Of a stretch of 64,000 nt of DNA, positions 1-9,215 are shown one piece after another. The position numbers were made by a program, and so were the translations under genes. Position 1 is the first letter of the stretch, and the number at the start of each line of letters is the position of its first letter. Below the pieces are notes generated by a model that did no database searches, was not told the origin of the DNA, and worked only from the letters and a program-made list of their open reading frames with translations. The DNA is from Bacillus australimaris (GTDB taxonomy: Bacteria; Bacillota; Bacilli; Bacillales; Bacillaceae), in assembly GCF_001307105.1 (NCBI RefSeq), contig NZ_LGYN01000027.1, positions 124,001 to 188,000 on the forward strand, read 5' to 3'.

Positions 1-90
1 CCCGACCATATAAAGCAGACTCTCCAAATGATGCTTCTTTGCAATTTTATGCAAAAAATCTGCTGTTCCATATGTAATATAGAAATTCAT
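1..90 (-). CDS. hmoB: Haem-degrading monooxygenase HmoB (partial, N-terminal 30 codons)
   Basis: Only the first 30 codons are present; the gene leaves the window at its left edge. The minus-strand reading begins MNFYITYGTADFL and has a strong GGAGG ribosome site just upstream. This start and the position divergent from pbpF match B. subtilis HmoB (YhgC), a cytoplasmic ABM-fold haem monooxygenase of the IsdG type. The catalytic part is outside the window, so the call rests on the N-terminus and synteny. Its place next to the hemEHY genes fits a role in haem turnover. Confidence 0.75.
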   Translation of the reverse strand, partial: MNFYITYGTADFLHKIAKKHHLESLLYMVG

Positions 91-217
91 CTAAACCGCC
101 TCCTGCTTGATAGTATAACAAAAGAATGATATATAATTCTTTGGTAGTCAATCCATAAAACATATTATGAAGCAATACATCCCATACTATCCGTATAAAG
201 GAATGAGGTGACCTAAT

Positions 218-2353
218 TTGAAGAAAAAGAAGATAATCATTCCATTAGTCATTGCAGGAAGTACAATCGTACTTTCATTTATTGGCTATCTGACCATTTT
301 ATTTTTAGGACATTATGTCATAGATGAAAAGAAGCTTGTTTTTCACGCTTCCTCCAAAATCATTGATCAGAATGGAAAAGAACTCACAAGCATGTATTCA
401 GAAAATCGGGACCCTGTGTCATTAAAAGAGGTACCAGATAAAGTAGCGAAAGCGTTTGTCGCTGTCGAGGATAAGCGTTTTTATGAGCACCATGGAATTG
501 ATGTACAGTCTATTTCAAGGGCGGTTTATCGAGATATATTAGCAGGAGGAAAGGTAGAGGGCGGCAGTACAATTACTCAGCAGCTCGCAAAAAATATTTT
601 CCTCACAAATGATAAAACCTTTCTCCGAAAAACAAAAGAAGTCATTATTGCCATTAATTTAGAAAGAGATTATTCAAAAGATAAGCTGCTTGAGATGTAT
701 TTGAATCAGCTTTACTTCGGCCACGGTGTTTATGGTATTCAGGCAGCAGCCAATTATTATTTTAGTAAAGATGTCAAAGATTTAACGGTCAGCGAAGGTG
801 CTACACTCGCTGCGATGCCAAAGGCACCGTCTTCTTACTCGCCTGTTTTACATCCTGATAAAAATAAACAAAGGCGTGACACCATCCTAAATTTAATGAA
901 TGAACAAGGATACTTGTCTTCAACAGAAACAGTAGAAGCAAAAGGGAGAACACTTGGCATTCATTTGAAAAAGAAATCAGAAACGCCTTGGGTGGACAGC
1001 TATGTCGATCTCATTATTAAAGAAGCAGAATCAGTATATGCCATTTCACATGAACAGTTGCTTCAAGGCGGCTATACCATTACAGTTCCAATCGATATGA
1101 ATCTGCAAAAAGTTGCTTATGATGCGATGAAGAACAACCGTTATTTCCCGGGAAAAAGCGGTTCTCCTGAAAGCAGTGCTGTGTTTATTGACAACGTAAC
1201 TGGTGGAGTAAAAGCGGCGATAGGCGGACGAGATTATCAGGCAAGAGGTTATAACAGGGTCACAGCTGTTAGACAGCCCGGTTCTGTCTTCAAGCCAATA
1301 GCTGTTTACGGTCCGGCAATGCAGGAGAAAAAATTCAGACCTTATTCACTGCTGGAAGATAAGGAGAAGAGCTATGATGGCTATTCACCAAAAAATTACG
1401 ATGGGCAGTATGAAGGCAGGGTCACAATGGTAGAAGCCCTCATGAAAAGTAAAAATACTGCTGCGGTATGGACGTTAAGTCAGCTGGGCATTGATACGTC
1501 GAAATCATATCTAGAGAAAATGGACATAGATATTTCGGATAAAGGGCTAGCCATAGCGCTTGGCGGTTTAGAAAAAGGGGTTTCTCCATTACAAATCGCT
1601 GGAGCCTTCCATACATTTGCGAATGAAGGCGTATATAAAAAGCCTTTCTTCATTCAGAAAATAACCAATGATGAAGGGAAAACTGTCGAGAAAAATCGCA
1701 GTAGGCAAGAACGAGTGTTTAGCGTGCAGAATGCTTGGAATATGACAAGAATGCTCCAGCAAGTCGTCAAAGGTGGAACAGCCCAGAGCGGTTCATATGC
1801 TGGAGATTTAGCAGGTAAGACAGGTACAACCACTTATTCTGGTGTGAAAGGTGCTACAAAAGATGCTTGGTTTGCCGGCTATACGCCAAGTACAACCGGT
1901 GCGATTTGGATGGGGTATGACAAAACCGATAACAGCCACTATTTAACTGGCGGCAGTCAATACCCAGTGCAGCTGTTTAAAGATATTTTAATGGCAGCCC
2001 AAATCTCCAATGAAACGTTTGAAAAGCCGGATGGAATTAAAGAACTTCAATCGCCGATTCATTTAGAAGGATTATCAGGGTTTGAAGCACGTTATGCGTT
2101 TAAAATCAAAGGTTTGTTTACATTAGAGCTGTCTTGGGATGACCAGGAGGACAAACGAGTTGAATATCGCGTTTATGAAAAGAGGAACGGAAGCGAGACG
2201 CTGATCGACTCAGTAACAGGCACAAACAGCTACACGATGCCGTATGCCAATGTGTTTTCAGATGCGGAGTATAAGGTTGTTCCATATAATACCCAAACGC
2301 AAGAAGAAGGCGAAGGCAGTGCGTATGTCAAGCCAGAGGCTTTTGGACGTTAA
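218..2353 (+). CDS. pbpF: Class A penicillin-binding protein PbpF
   Basis: A 711-residue bifunctional peptidoglycan synthase starting at TTG, with GAGGTG about 8 bases upstream. One N-terminal membrane anchor (about residues 7-30) is followed by a GT51 glycosyltransferase domain with the signature EDKRFYEHHGID. The transpeptidase domain has the catalytic tetrad SVFK (in RQPGSVFKP), SKN and KTGTT. A short beta-rich, FN3-like tail (about residues 620-705) follows. In B. subtilis (714 residues) PbpF is linked to sporulation and outgrowth. It lies divergent from hmoB and just before hemEHY, as in B. subtilis. All catalytic motifs are intact. Confidence 0.93.
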   Translation: MKKKKIIIPLVIAGSTIVLSFIGYLTILFLGHYVIDEKKLVFHASSKIIDQNGKELTSMYSENRDPVSLKEVPDKVAKAFVAVEDKRFYEHHGIDVQSISRAVYRDILAGGKVEGGSTITQQLAKNIFLTNDKTFLRKTKEVIIAINLERDYSKDKLLEMYLNQLYFGHGVYGIQAAANYYFSKDVKDLTVSEGATLAAMPKAPSSYSPVLHPDKNKQRRDTILNLMNEQGYLSSTETVEAKGRTLGIHLKKKSETPWVDSYVDLIIKEAESVYAISHEQLLQGGYTITVPIDMNLQKVAYDAMKNNRYFPGKSGSPESSAVFIDNVTGGVKAAIGGRDYQARGYNRVTAVRQPGSVFKPIAVYGPAMQEKKFRPYSLLEDKEKSYDGYSPKNYDGQYEGRVTMVEALMKSKNTAAVWTLSQLGIDTSKSYLEKMDIDISDKGLAIALGGLEKGVSPLQIAGAFHTFANEGVYKKPFFIQKITNDEGKTVEKNRSRQERVFSVQNAWNMTRMLQQVVKGGTAQSGSYAGDLAGKTGTTTYSGVKGATKDAWFAGYTPSTTGAIWMGYDKTDNSHYLTGGSQYPVQLFKDILMAAQISNETFEKPDGIKELQSPIHLEGLSGFEARYAFKIKGLFTLELSWDDQEDKRVEYRVYEKRNGSETLIDSVTGTNSYTMPYANVFSDAEYKVVPYNTQTQEEGEGSAYVKPEAFGR

Positions 2354-2378
2354 TATTCGGCGATTTTTTGAACATTGA

Positions 2379-2415
2379 GCCGCTTTAGTATACCGTGCCT
2401 TGAAAAAGCGGTATA
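2379..2415. repeat. Two overlapping inverted repeats between pbpF and hemE
   Basis: CCGCTTT (2380-2386) pairs with AAAGCGG (2405-2411), and TATACCG (2389-2395) pairs with CGGTATA (2409-2415). The right arms overlap, so the two hairpins exclude each other. There is no following T-run, so this is not a classical terminator. It lies directly upstream of the probable hemE promoter. Confidence 0.5.
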
Positions 2416-2427
2416 GTAAAAGCAGGT

Positions 2428-2456
2428 TTGAGCCTTGTACAAAAAGAGAGTATAAG
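2428..2456 (+). promoter_or_regulatory. Putative sigma-A promoter of hemEHY
   Basis: TTGAGC at 2428-2433 and TATAAG at 2451-2456, separated by 17 bp. The hemE start codon lies 23 bp after the -10 element. Read from sequence only. Confidence 0.5.
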
Positions 2457-2478
2457 GCGAAAGGTGGAATGAAAGGTA

Positions 2479-3537
2479 ATGGGAAAAACGAAGGTTTTTA
2501 ATGACACGTTCTTAAAGGCGTGTAAAGGGGAAAAAACAGACCATGTACCAGTTTGGTATATGAGACAGGCAGGACGCTCACAGCCTGAATATCGTGCCCT
2601 TAAAGAAAAATACGGGCTTTTTGAAATTACGCATCAGCCAGAATTATGTGCTTATGTAACAAGACTTCCTGTAGAACAATATGGTGTAGATGCCGCTATT
2701 TTATATAAAGATATTATGACTCCGCTTCCGGCTATTGGAGTGGACGTTGAAATTAAAAATGGAATTGGACCCGTGATTGATTCACCGATTCGCACAAAGG
2801 CAGATATCGAACGTCTTGGAGAGCTTCATCCTGAAGAAGACCTGCCATATGTGCTTGATACGATTCAACTTTTAACGAAGGAGCAGCTGAATGTACCGCT
2901 TATCGGGTTTGCTGGTGCACCATTTACGATGGCAAGCTATATGATTGAAGGCGGCCCATCTAAAAATTATCATAAAACAAAAGCGCTGATGTACAGTGAT
3001 CCTGAAGCATGGATGCTGCTGATGAACAAATTAGCTGATATGACGATTACGTACATACGCGCACAGGTAAAAGCAGGAGTCAGTGCATTTCAAATCTTCG
3101 ACTCATGGGTTGGCGCTTTAAATGCAGCAGATTACCGGACGTTTATTAAGCCTGTCATGCAGCGAATTTTCACAGAGCTTAAGTCTGAAAACGTACCAAT
3201 GATCATGTACGGAGTTGGTGCAAGCCATTTAGCGAAAGATTGGCATGACCTGCCGCTTGATGTCGTTGGACTCGATTGGCGTATGAGTGTAGACGAAGCG
3301 AGAAAAGAAGGGCTCACAAAAACGTTACAAGGGAATCTTGATCCAACCATTTTACTTGCTCCTTGGGAAGTGATTGAAGGAAGAGCAAAAGATATTTTAG
3401 ATCAAGGGATGAAATCAGATCACTTCATCTTTAACTTAGGTCATGGGGTATTTCCTGATGTTTCACCAGATACGTTAAAGAGGCTGACAGATTTTATTCA
3501 CGACTATTCAGCAAAACATAAAAAATCATCCATTTAA
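2479..3537 (+). CDS. hemE: Uroporphyrinogen decarboxylase HemE
   Basis: A 352-residue cytoplasmic enzyme that removes the four acetate carboxyls of uroporphyrinogen III to give coproporphyrinogen III. The N-terminal signature [16 protein letters not shown] carries the substrate-binding arginines, and the second family signature ([17 protein letters not shown]) follows near residue 145. Length and order match B. subtilis hemE. It is the first gene of the hemE-hemH-hemY set, with gaps of a few tens of bases, so co-transcription is expected. Confidence 0.97.
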   Translation: MGKTKVFNDTFLKACKGEKTDHVPVWYMRQAGRSQPEYRALKEKYGLFEITHQPELCAYVTRLPVEQYGVDAAILYKDIMTPLPAIGVDVEIKNGIGPVIDSPIRTKADIERLGELHPEEDLPYVLDTIQLLTKEQLNVPLIGFAGAPFTMASYMIEGGPSKNYHKTKALMYSDPEAWMLLMNKLADMTITYIRAQVKAGVSAFQIFDSWVGALNAADYRTFIKPVMQRIFTELKSENVPMIMYGVGASHLAKDWHDLPLDVVGLDWRMSVDEARKEGLTKTLQGNLDPTILLAPWEVIEGRAKDILDQGMKSDHFIFNLGHGVFPDVSPDTLKRLTDFIHDYSAKHKKSSI

Positions 3538-3569
3538 ACTATTTCATATGATCTGAAGGAGTGTTGGTT

Positions 3570-4508
3570 GTGGAGAAAAAGAAAATGGGGCTTCTTGTCA
3601 TGGCATATGGAACGCCATATAAAGAAGAAGACATTGAGCGTTATTATACACATATTCGTAGGGGCAGAAAGCCAGAGCCAGAGATGCTGCAAGATTTAAA
3701 GGACCGCTACAAGGCGATTGGCGGCATTTCTCCTTTATCAAAAATTACAGAACAGCAGGCAAATGGGTTGTGTGATCACTTAAATGAAATCCAAGACCAG
3801 ATTGAATTTCATGTCTACATTGGTTTAAAACATATCGAGCCGTTCATTGAGGATGCAGTTGCTAAAATGCATCAGGATGGCATCACAGAAGCGGTAAGTA
3901 TCGTCCTTGCACCGCATTTCTCAACCTTTAGTGTGAAATCATATAACAAACGTGCACAAGATGAGGCAGACAAGCTTGGTCATTTGAAGATTACGTCTGT
4001 TGAAAGCTGGTACGATGAGCCGAAGTTTGTGGACTATTGGGTGAAACAAGTGAAGGATACGTATGCATCGATGAGTCAGGAGGAAAGAGAATCAGCGGTA
4101 CTTATTGTATCTGCACACAGCCTTCCTGAAAAAATTATTGCAGCAGGAGATCCATATCCTGATCAGCTCGCACAATCTGCCAAAATGATTGCAAGCGGTG
4201 CTGGAATTGAACATTATGAAATTGGCTGGCAAAGTGAAGGCAACACGCCTGATCCATGGCTTGGACCAGACGTGCAAGACTTAACACGTGACTTATTCGA
4301 ACAAAAAGGCTATAAAACGTTCGTATATGTGCCTGTTGGGTTTGTCGCTGATCATCTTGAAGTGTTATACGACAACGATTATGAATGTAAAGTCGTGACA
4401 GATGAAATTGGTGCAGCCTACTATCGTCCAGAAATGCCAAATGCGAAACCTGCATTTATTGATGCTCTGGCAACAGTTGTATTAAAGAAACTTGACGAAA
4501 GCAAGTAA
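3570..4508 (+). CDS. hemH: Ferrochelatase-family enzyme HemH (coproporphyrin ferrochelatase CpfC)
   Basis: The monomeric cytoplasmic enzyme inserts Fe2+ into coproporphyrin III in the Firmicute branch of the haem pathway. The protein begins [17 protein letters not shown] and is 312 residues from the GTG at 3570. An earlier in-frame GTG at 3561 lies inside the AAGGAG ribosome site, so 3570 is the better start. The metal-site His of the [10 protein letters not shown] motif and the C-terminal Glu region ([12 protein letters not shown]) are present. The last 20 bases of the ORF are close to the hemY leader. Confidence 0.95.
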   Translation: MEKKKMGLLVMAYGTPYKEEDIERYYTHIRRGRKPEPEMLQDLKDRYKAIGGISPLSKITEQQANGLCDHLNEIQDQIEFHVYIGLKHIEPFIEDAVAKMHQDGITEAVSIVLAPHFSTFSVKSYNKRAQDEADKLGHLKITSVESWYDEPKFVDYWVKQVKDTYASMSQEERESAVLIVSAHSLPEKIIAAGDPYPDQLAQSAKMIASGAGIEHYEIGWQSEGNTPDPWLGPDVQDLTRDLFEQKGYKTFVYVPVGFVADHLEVLYDNDYECKVVTDEIGAAYYRPEMPNAKPAFIDALATVVLKKLDESK

Positions 4509-4530
4509 TCATATAAAAGAAGGCGATCCT

Positions 4531-5943
4531 ATGCATGACAATCAAAAACACCTTGTCATCATTGGCGGTGGCATCACTGGTTTAGCCGCCGCCTTCTATT
4601 TGGAAAAGGAAGTCGAAGAAAAAGGTCTTCCCATTCAAATATCTCTTATTGAAGCAAGCCCTAGGCTAGGTGGAAAAATACAAACTTTATATAAAGACGG
4701 CTACATCATTGAACGTGGACCTGATTCATTTTTAGAAAGAAAGGTCAGTGGACCGCAGCTGGCGAAGGATGTTGGTCTCGCCGGTCAGCTCGTCAATAAT
4801 GAAACTGGGCAAGCGTATGTACTAGTCAATGAAACCCTTCATCCGATGCCAAAAGGCGCTGTCATGGGTATCCCAACTCAAATCAGCCCATTCATCACAA
4901 CCGGTCTTTTTTCAGTTGCAGGAAAAGCGAGAGCGGCAATGGATTTCGTCTTGCCAAAAAGCAAGCAGACAGAAGATCAGTCTCTCGGTGAATTTTTTAG
5001 AAGACGCGTAGGCGATGAGGTTGTTGAGAATTTAATCGAGCCACTTCTATCAGGCATTTATGCAGGAGACATTGACCGCCTGAGCTTAATGTCCACCTTC
5101 CCGCAGTTTTATCAAACAGAACAGCAGCATCGCAGTTTGATTCTTGGGATGAAAAAATCACAGCAGCATGCGAAAGCGCAGCAAGTGACAGCGAAAAAAC
5201 AAGGACAGTTCCAAACGATCGATCAAGGACTCCAAGCGCTTGTTGAAGCAGTAGAAAGTAAACTCAAGCTGACAAAGGTATATAAAGGGACAAAAGTGAA
5301 GCAGATTGAAAAAACAGATGGGGGCTATGGCGTGCAATTAGACAGTGGTCAAACGCTTTTTGCCGATTCAGCCATCGTGACAACTCCGCATCAATCAATC
5401 TATTCTATGTTTCCAAAAGAAGCAGGTCTTGAGTACTTGCATGACATGACATCTACTTCTGTTGCAACGGTTGCACTCGGTTTTAAAGAAGAAGATGTTC
5501 ATAATGAATATGACGGCACTGGTTTTGTCATCTCAAGAAACAGTGATTTCTCTATTACAGCCTGTACGTGGACGAATAAAAAATGGCCGCATACAGCTCC
5601 TAAAGGAAAAACGCTTTTGCGTGCGTATGTAGGGAAAGCTGGCGACGAATCAATTGTCGAGCAGTCAGATCATCAAATCGTCAGTATTGTGCTGGAGGAT
5701 TTGAAGAAAATCATGGATATTAAAGCAGATCCAGAAATGACGACAGTGACTCGCTGGAAGACGAGTATGCCGCAATATCACGTTGGTCATCAAAAAGCCA
5801 TTTCGAACATGCGAGAAACGTTTAAGCAATCATACCCCGGTATTTATATCACAGGTGCTGCTTTTGAAGGTGTCGGAATTCCTGATTGTATTGATCAAGG
5901 AAAAGCCGCAATATCAGAAGCTGTATCATATCTATTTTCATAA
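4531..5943 (+). CDS. hemY: Coproporphyrinogen III oxidase HemY (CgoX)
   Basis: An FAD enzyme of 470 residues, the same length as B. subtilis HemY. The N-terminus has the dinucleotide-binding motif VIIGGGITGLAAAFYLEKE, and the protoporphyrinogen-oxidase-type C-terminus ends with YITGAAFEGVGIPDCIDQG. It oxidises coproporphyrinogen III to coproporphyrin III, the substrate of HemH. The reading frame is open from 4492 inside hemH, but the ATG at 4531 has the AGAAGGCG ribosome site and the expected N-terminus. It is the last haem gene, followed by a terminator. Confidence 0.95.
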   Translation: MHDNQKHLVIIGGGITGLAAAFYLEKEVEEKGLPIQISLIEASPRLGGKIQTLYKDGYIIERGPDSFLERKVSGPQLAKDVGLAGQLVNNETGQAYVLVNETLHPMPKGAVMGIPTQISPFITTGLFSVAGKARAAMDFVLPKSKQTEDQSLGEFFRRRVGDEVVENLIEPLLSGIYAGDIDRLSLMSTFPQFYQTEQQHRSLILGMKKSQQHAKAQQVTAKKQGQFQTIDQGLQALVEAVESKLKLTKVYKGTKVKQIEKTDGGYGVQLDSGQTLFADSAIVTTPHQSIYSMFPKEAGLEYLHDMTSTSVATVALGFKEEDVHNEYDGTGFVISRNSDFSITACTWTNKKWPHTAPKGKTLLRAYVGKAGDESIVEQSDHQIVSIVLEDLKKIMDIKADPEMTTVTRWKTSMPQYHVGHQKAISNMRETFKQSYPGIYITGAAFEGVGIPDCIDQGKAAISEAVSYLFS

Positions 5944-5950
5944 AAACAAA

Positions 5951-5983
5951 CTCCCTTTTCTGTCATGGAAAGGGAGTTTTTCG
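5951..5983 (+). terminator. Rho-independent terminator after hemY
   Basis: The stem CTCCCTTTTC/GAAAGGGAG is followed by a T-run. It closes the hemEHY unit before yhgD. Confidence 0.85.
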
Positions 5984-6033
5984 TGTTCGAATAATACAAA
6001 AAGAGTTGTGAATCATAAAAGTGAACAAAGTTG

Positions 6034-6063
6034 TTGCATCCGGGGAAAAGGATGTGGTATATT
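6034..6063 (+). promoter_or_regulatory. Putative sigma-A promoter of yhgD
   Basis: TTGCAT at 6034-6039 and TATATT at 6058-6063 with an 18-bp spacer. The predicted transcription start falls just before the operator at 6077-6103. Confidence 0.5.
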
Positions 6064-6076
6064 ACTTTCTGTACTT

Positions 6077-6103
6077 AATGACCAAAACGTTCAAATAGTC
6101 ATT
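6077..6103. promoter_or_regulatory. Operator upstream of yhgD (copy 1 of 2)
   Basis: AATGACCAAA-N9-TAGTCATT, an inverted repeat with AATGAC/GTCATT outer arms. An identically spaced copy lies at 6713-6739 before yhgE. Position and symmetry fit binding of the TetR-family product YhgD. The binder is inferred. Confidence 0.65.
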
Positions 6104-6117
6104 TTGGGAGTGAGATC

Positions 6118-6696
6118 ATGAGTGTTGATAGGAGACAAATGATTTTAGATGGGGCCACGAAGGCATTTACTCAATTCGGGTATAAAGCGACCACAATGGA
6201 CCTTGTGGCGAAGCTTGCCAACGTTGGAAAAGGCACCATTTATACCTTTTTCAAAAACAAAGAAGAGCTGTTTGATGAAATTTTCACCTCTCTTTTAGTG
6301 GAGATGAGGGAAATTGCGGATGAGGCAATTGATGAGAAAAATAGTTTCTCTGAAAACCTTCACTTAGCACTCTTTGCAATATTGGAATTTCGAAAAAACC
6401 ACCAGCTCACAATTAAAATCTTTCAGGAAAATGCAGAGCTAGGCACGTCAGCCGTCAAGGAAATGATTGAGAAGATGGAGCAAATGATCATTCGCTATAT
6501 TAAATTGAAAGTAAAAGAAGCGATTGATAAAGGAGACATTAAGCCTTGTGATCCTGAATTGACTGCTTTTGTGATGGTGAAACTATATATTGCACTTATT
6601 TTTGATTGGGAAAAGCGATACGAGCCTTTAACAAAAGAAGAGGTGGCCGAATCCCTAGAGCTTTATATACTCAAAGGGCTTTCAGCAACAAGGTAA
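6118..6696 (+). CDS. yhgD: TetR-family regulator YhgD
   Basis: 192 residues. The N-terminal helix-turn-helix (about residues 5-50) has the TetR pattern GYKATTMDLVAKLANVGKGTIYTFFKNKEELF; this span is listed by position, roughly 20-51. The C-terminal ligand domain is not recognisable as to effector. It sits between hemY and yhgE as in B. subtilis. Matching inverted repeats before yhgD and before yhgE suggest that it represses itself and the membrane protein next to it. The ligand is unknown. The frame is intact and the start ATG follows GGGAGTG. Confidence 0.88.
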   Translation: MSVDRRQMILDGATKAFTQFGYKATTMDLVAKLANVGKGTIYTFFKNKEELFDEIFTSLLVEMREIADEAIDEKNSFSENLHLALFAILEFRKNHQLTIKIFQENAELGTSAVKEMIEKMEQMIIRYIKLKVKEAIDKGDIKPCDPELTAFVMVKLYIALIFDWEKRYEPLTKEEVAESLELYILKGLSATR

Positions 6697-6712
6697 TTTT
6701 TTTTTGAGTTCA

Positions 6713-6739
6713 AATGACCAAATTCTTAATTTAGTCATT
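6713..6739. promoter_or_regulatory. Operator upstream of yhgE (copy 2 of 2)
   Basis: AATGACCAAA-N9-TAGTCATT, the same 18 specified bases and the same spacing as the copy before yhgD. It overlaps a weak promoter-like pair, TTGAGT (6704-6709) and TAATTT (6727-6732), and ends 22 bp before the yhgE start. Confidence 0.65.
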
Positions 6740-6761
6740 CATCTATGGGAGGAAAACAGCA

Positions 6762-9071
6762 ATGAATTTAATTCGGAATCAATGGAAAGAGATTGTGACG
6801 AGCAAAAAACTGCTGATCCCGATTTTCGCTGTCTTATTTATTCCGCTGATTTACAGTGGCGTATTTTTAAAAGCGTACTGGGATCCATATGGTACAGTTG
6901 ACCAATTGCCTGTAGCAGTGGTCAATCTGGATGAAGGCAGCCACTATGACGGGAAAACACTGCATGTCGGCGATGATTTAGTGAAGGAATTAAAGAAAGA
7001 CGATAATTTCAAATGGAACTTTGTCGATAGTGAAGAAAAGGCCGTAAAGGGCTTAAATCAAGAGGATTATTACCTCGTAGTGGAAATTCCAAAGGATTTC
7101 TCTAAAAATGCAAGTACAGTGCTAGATAAACATCCAAAAAAATCGAATCTGAAATATTATACGAATCCAGGCGCCAACTATGCCGCGTCACAAATTGCGA
7201 ATAATGCCATCATCAAATTAAAAGATTCGGTTTCAAAGGAAGTCACAAAAAATTATGCAGAGGTCATTTTTGATAACTTCAAAACGATTGCAAAAGGATT
7301 TGATCAAGCAAGCGATGGTGCGAAGAAAATTAATGACGGAACAAAGAGTGCTAAAGATGGCAGTCAAAAGCTAAAAGACAATTTAGCAAAATTGGCTGAG
7401 GGAACGCTAACCTATAGCGAAGGTGTTCATCAATTTGCCGGTAAAATGGGTGAACTGAACACTGGGATACAGTCTCTTGACAGCGGACTTGGTCAGCTCT
7501 TAACAGGCTATCAAACCATCGATCAGAAATTTGGTGAGCTTGGTACAGGAATTGATACATTGACCGAAGGGTTAAACACAAGCCGTGAAGGACATCAGCA
7601 GCTCGCTTCTAAAATGCCGCAATTCACAGCAGGCATTGAGCAGCTTAATAACAAAGCACAATCTTTTTCAGAAAAAATTGAAGCAGTAGAAAAAGTCTTG
7701 TCGTCACCAGAATTAGCGAATCTTGAAAAGATGGCGCCTAAACTCGATCAGGTGAAAAAAGACGCGAAAACGTTCAGTACAAAACTTGCTTCATTAAAAG
7801 AAGCGCTATCGAATCGAGATGCTCAAGTAAAAAGCATCATCCAAAACAGCTCAATGACAGATGAAGAGAAAAAGGCAGCAATGGATCAGCTTAACAGTCT
7901 GCCTAAAATCGAACTGCCTGATCTATCTGGACTCGAGCAAAGCTTAGCTGCCTTGCAGGAACTGCCTGATGCAAGTGAGGTTCAATCTGCGGTTGCTTCT
8001 GCAAAAGCTCAGCTGCAGCAAGTCAAACAGCTGCCAAAGAAAACTGAACAGCTTTATACTTCTACAGTCGCCATACAAAATGCAATTGATCAAATGACAT
8101 CTGGTACGAATAAATTGTATCAAGGTGCACTGAAGCTTCAATCAGGTCAAGGCAAGTTGCAGGATGGCCTGCAAACAGCAAATGGAAAGCTTGATACAGC
8201 AAAAAGCGGTACGGATAAGCTTGCGAATGGTTCAAGCCAGCTGAGCGCAGCGTTAAATAAGCTGGAAAGTGGTTCAACTAGTATTCAAAGCAATACATCT
8301 AAGCTTGCTGAAGGCTCAAAATCACTCGATAAAGGATTGGGAGATTTAAAGAGCGGTACAGGGAAACTATCCGATAAGTTAAAAAGTGCCGCTGATGAAA
8401 CAGGAGAAATTGATGCGGGGCAAGACAATTACAATATGATTGCGAGTCCAGTCAAAACAGAAAATGATACAGCGAAAAAAATTGATAACTATGGAACAGG
8501 GCTCACACCTTATATTTTATCCATGGGACTCTTTGTAGGGGCTCTCATGCTTACCGTTGTATTCCCAATGAAAGACCCTGCTGGACGTCCTAGAAATGCA
8601 TTTGAATGGTTTTTCAGCAAATATAGTGTGCTCTTTTTTGTTGGTATCCTGCAAGCAGTTATTGCAAGCTCCCTGCTCATCTTTGGGCTTGGTCTTGAGG
8701 TGGAAAGCCTCTGGCGCTTCTATCTCTTTGCGATCATCGTCAGTCTGACGTTCTTAGCGATTATTCAGCTGCTGGCGACAACAATGGGGAACCCAGGACG
8801 CTTCATTGCTGTTATTATCTTGGTTCTACAGCTCGCAGCAAGTGCGGGTACATTCCCGCTTGAGCTTGTGCCGAAATTCTTCCAAATCATTCATAGTCTG
8901 CTTCCAATGACGTATACAATCAATGGATTTAGAACGATCATTGCAAGCGGTGATGACAGCTATTTATGGCACCAAGCAGCGATTCTAGGAACAGTTGCGA
9001 TCATCATGATGGCAGCAACAACAGCTTACTTCGCTTGGAACGTAAGAAAAATGAAACAGGACGAAGCTTAA
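6762..9071 (+). CDS. yhgE: YhgE/Pip-family membrane protein
   Basis: 769 residues. One membrane helix lies near residues 18-38, followed by a long extracytoplasmic region rich in coiled-coil and repeated heptad-like segments such as KLANGSSQL and KLAEGSKSL (about residues 190-560). A C-terminal group of about five membrane helices (about 575-755) is of the ABC-2 permease type. This architecture is that of YhgE and the lactococcal phage infection protein Pip, and related proteins include ESX/T7SS-associated YueB. The transported substrate, if any, is unknown. Control by the adjacent TetR protein is likely from the shared operator. Confidence 0.9.
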   Translation: MNLIRNQWKEIVTSKKLLIPIFAVLFIPLIYSGVFLKAYWDPYGTVDQLPVAVVNLDEGSHYDGKTLHVGDDLVKELKKDDNFKWNFVDSEEKAVKGLNQEDYYLVVEIPKDFSKNASTVLDKHPKKSNLKYYTNPGANYAASQIANNAIIKLKDSVSKEVTKNYAEVIFDNFKTIAKGFDQASDGAKKINDGTKSAKDGSQKLKDNLAKLAEGTLTYSEGVHQFAGKMGELNTGIQSLDSGLGQLLTGYQTIDQKFGELGTGIDTLTEGLNTSREGHQQLASKMPQFTAGIEQLNNKAQSFSEKIEAVEKVLSSPELANLEKMAPKLDQVKKDAKTFSTKLASLKEALSNRDAQVKSIIQNSSMTDEEKKAAMDQLNSLPKIELPDLSGLEQSLAALQELPDASEVQSAVASAKAQLQQVKQLPKKTEQLYTSTVAIQNAIDQMTSGTNKLYQGALKLQSGQGKLQDGLQTANGKLDTAKSGTDKLANGSSQLSAALNKLESGSTSIQSNTSKLAEGSKSLDKGLGDLKSGTGKLSDKLKSAADETGEIDAGQDNYNMIASPVKTENDTAKKIDNYGTGLTPYILSMGLFVGALMLTVVFPMKDPAGRPRNAFEWFFSKYSVLFFVGILQAVIASSLLIFGLGLEVESLWRFYLFAIIVSLTFLAIIQLLATTMGNPGRFIAVIILVLQLAASAGTFPLELVPKFFQIIHSLLPMTYTINGFRTIIASGDDSYLWHQAAILGTVAIIMMAATTAYFAWNVRKMKQDEA

Positions 9072-9077
9072 TCAATG

Positions 9078-9112
9078 AATCCTTTCTCTTTATTGAGGAA
9101 GGATTTTTGATT
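9078..9112 (+). terminator. Rho-independent terminator after yhgE
   Basis: The imperfect stem AATCCTTTCTC/GAGGAAGGATT is followed by a T-rich tail. Confidence 0.75.
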
Positions 9113-9215
9113 TGACATTAGACTTCTCGAACCCGAAGCGATATATTTTAAGAAGAGATGCTGAAAAAGGCATACGTGGAAGGAATTGTTTTTTAGACAA
9201 AGGAGGAAATGCCGA

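Noticed and set aside
5783..6121. 112-codon frame running from hemY into the yhgD leader
   Set aside because: It crosses the hemY terminator and the yhgD operator, and overlaps hemY in another frame.
6704..6901. 65-codon frame starting at TTG before yhgE
   Set aside because: It covers the operator and lies out of frame with yhgE, which has GGGAGG and a full-length match.
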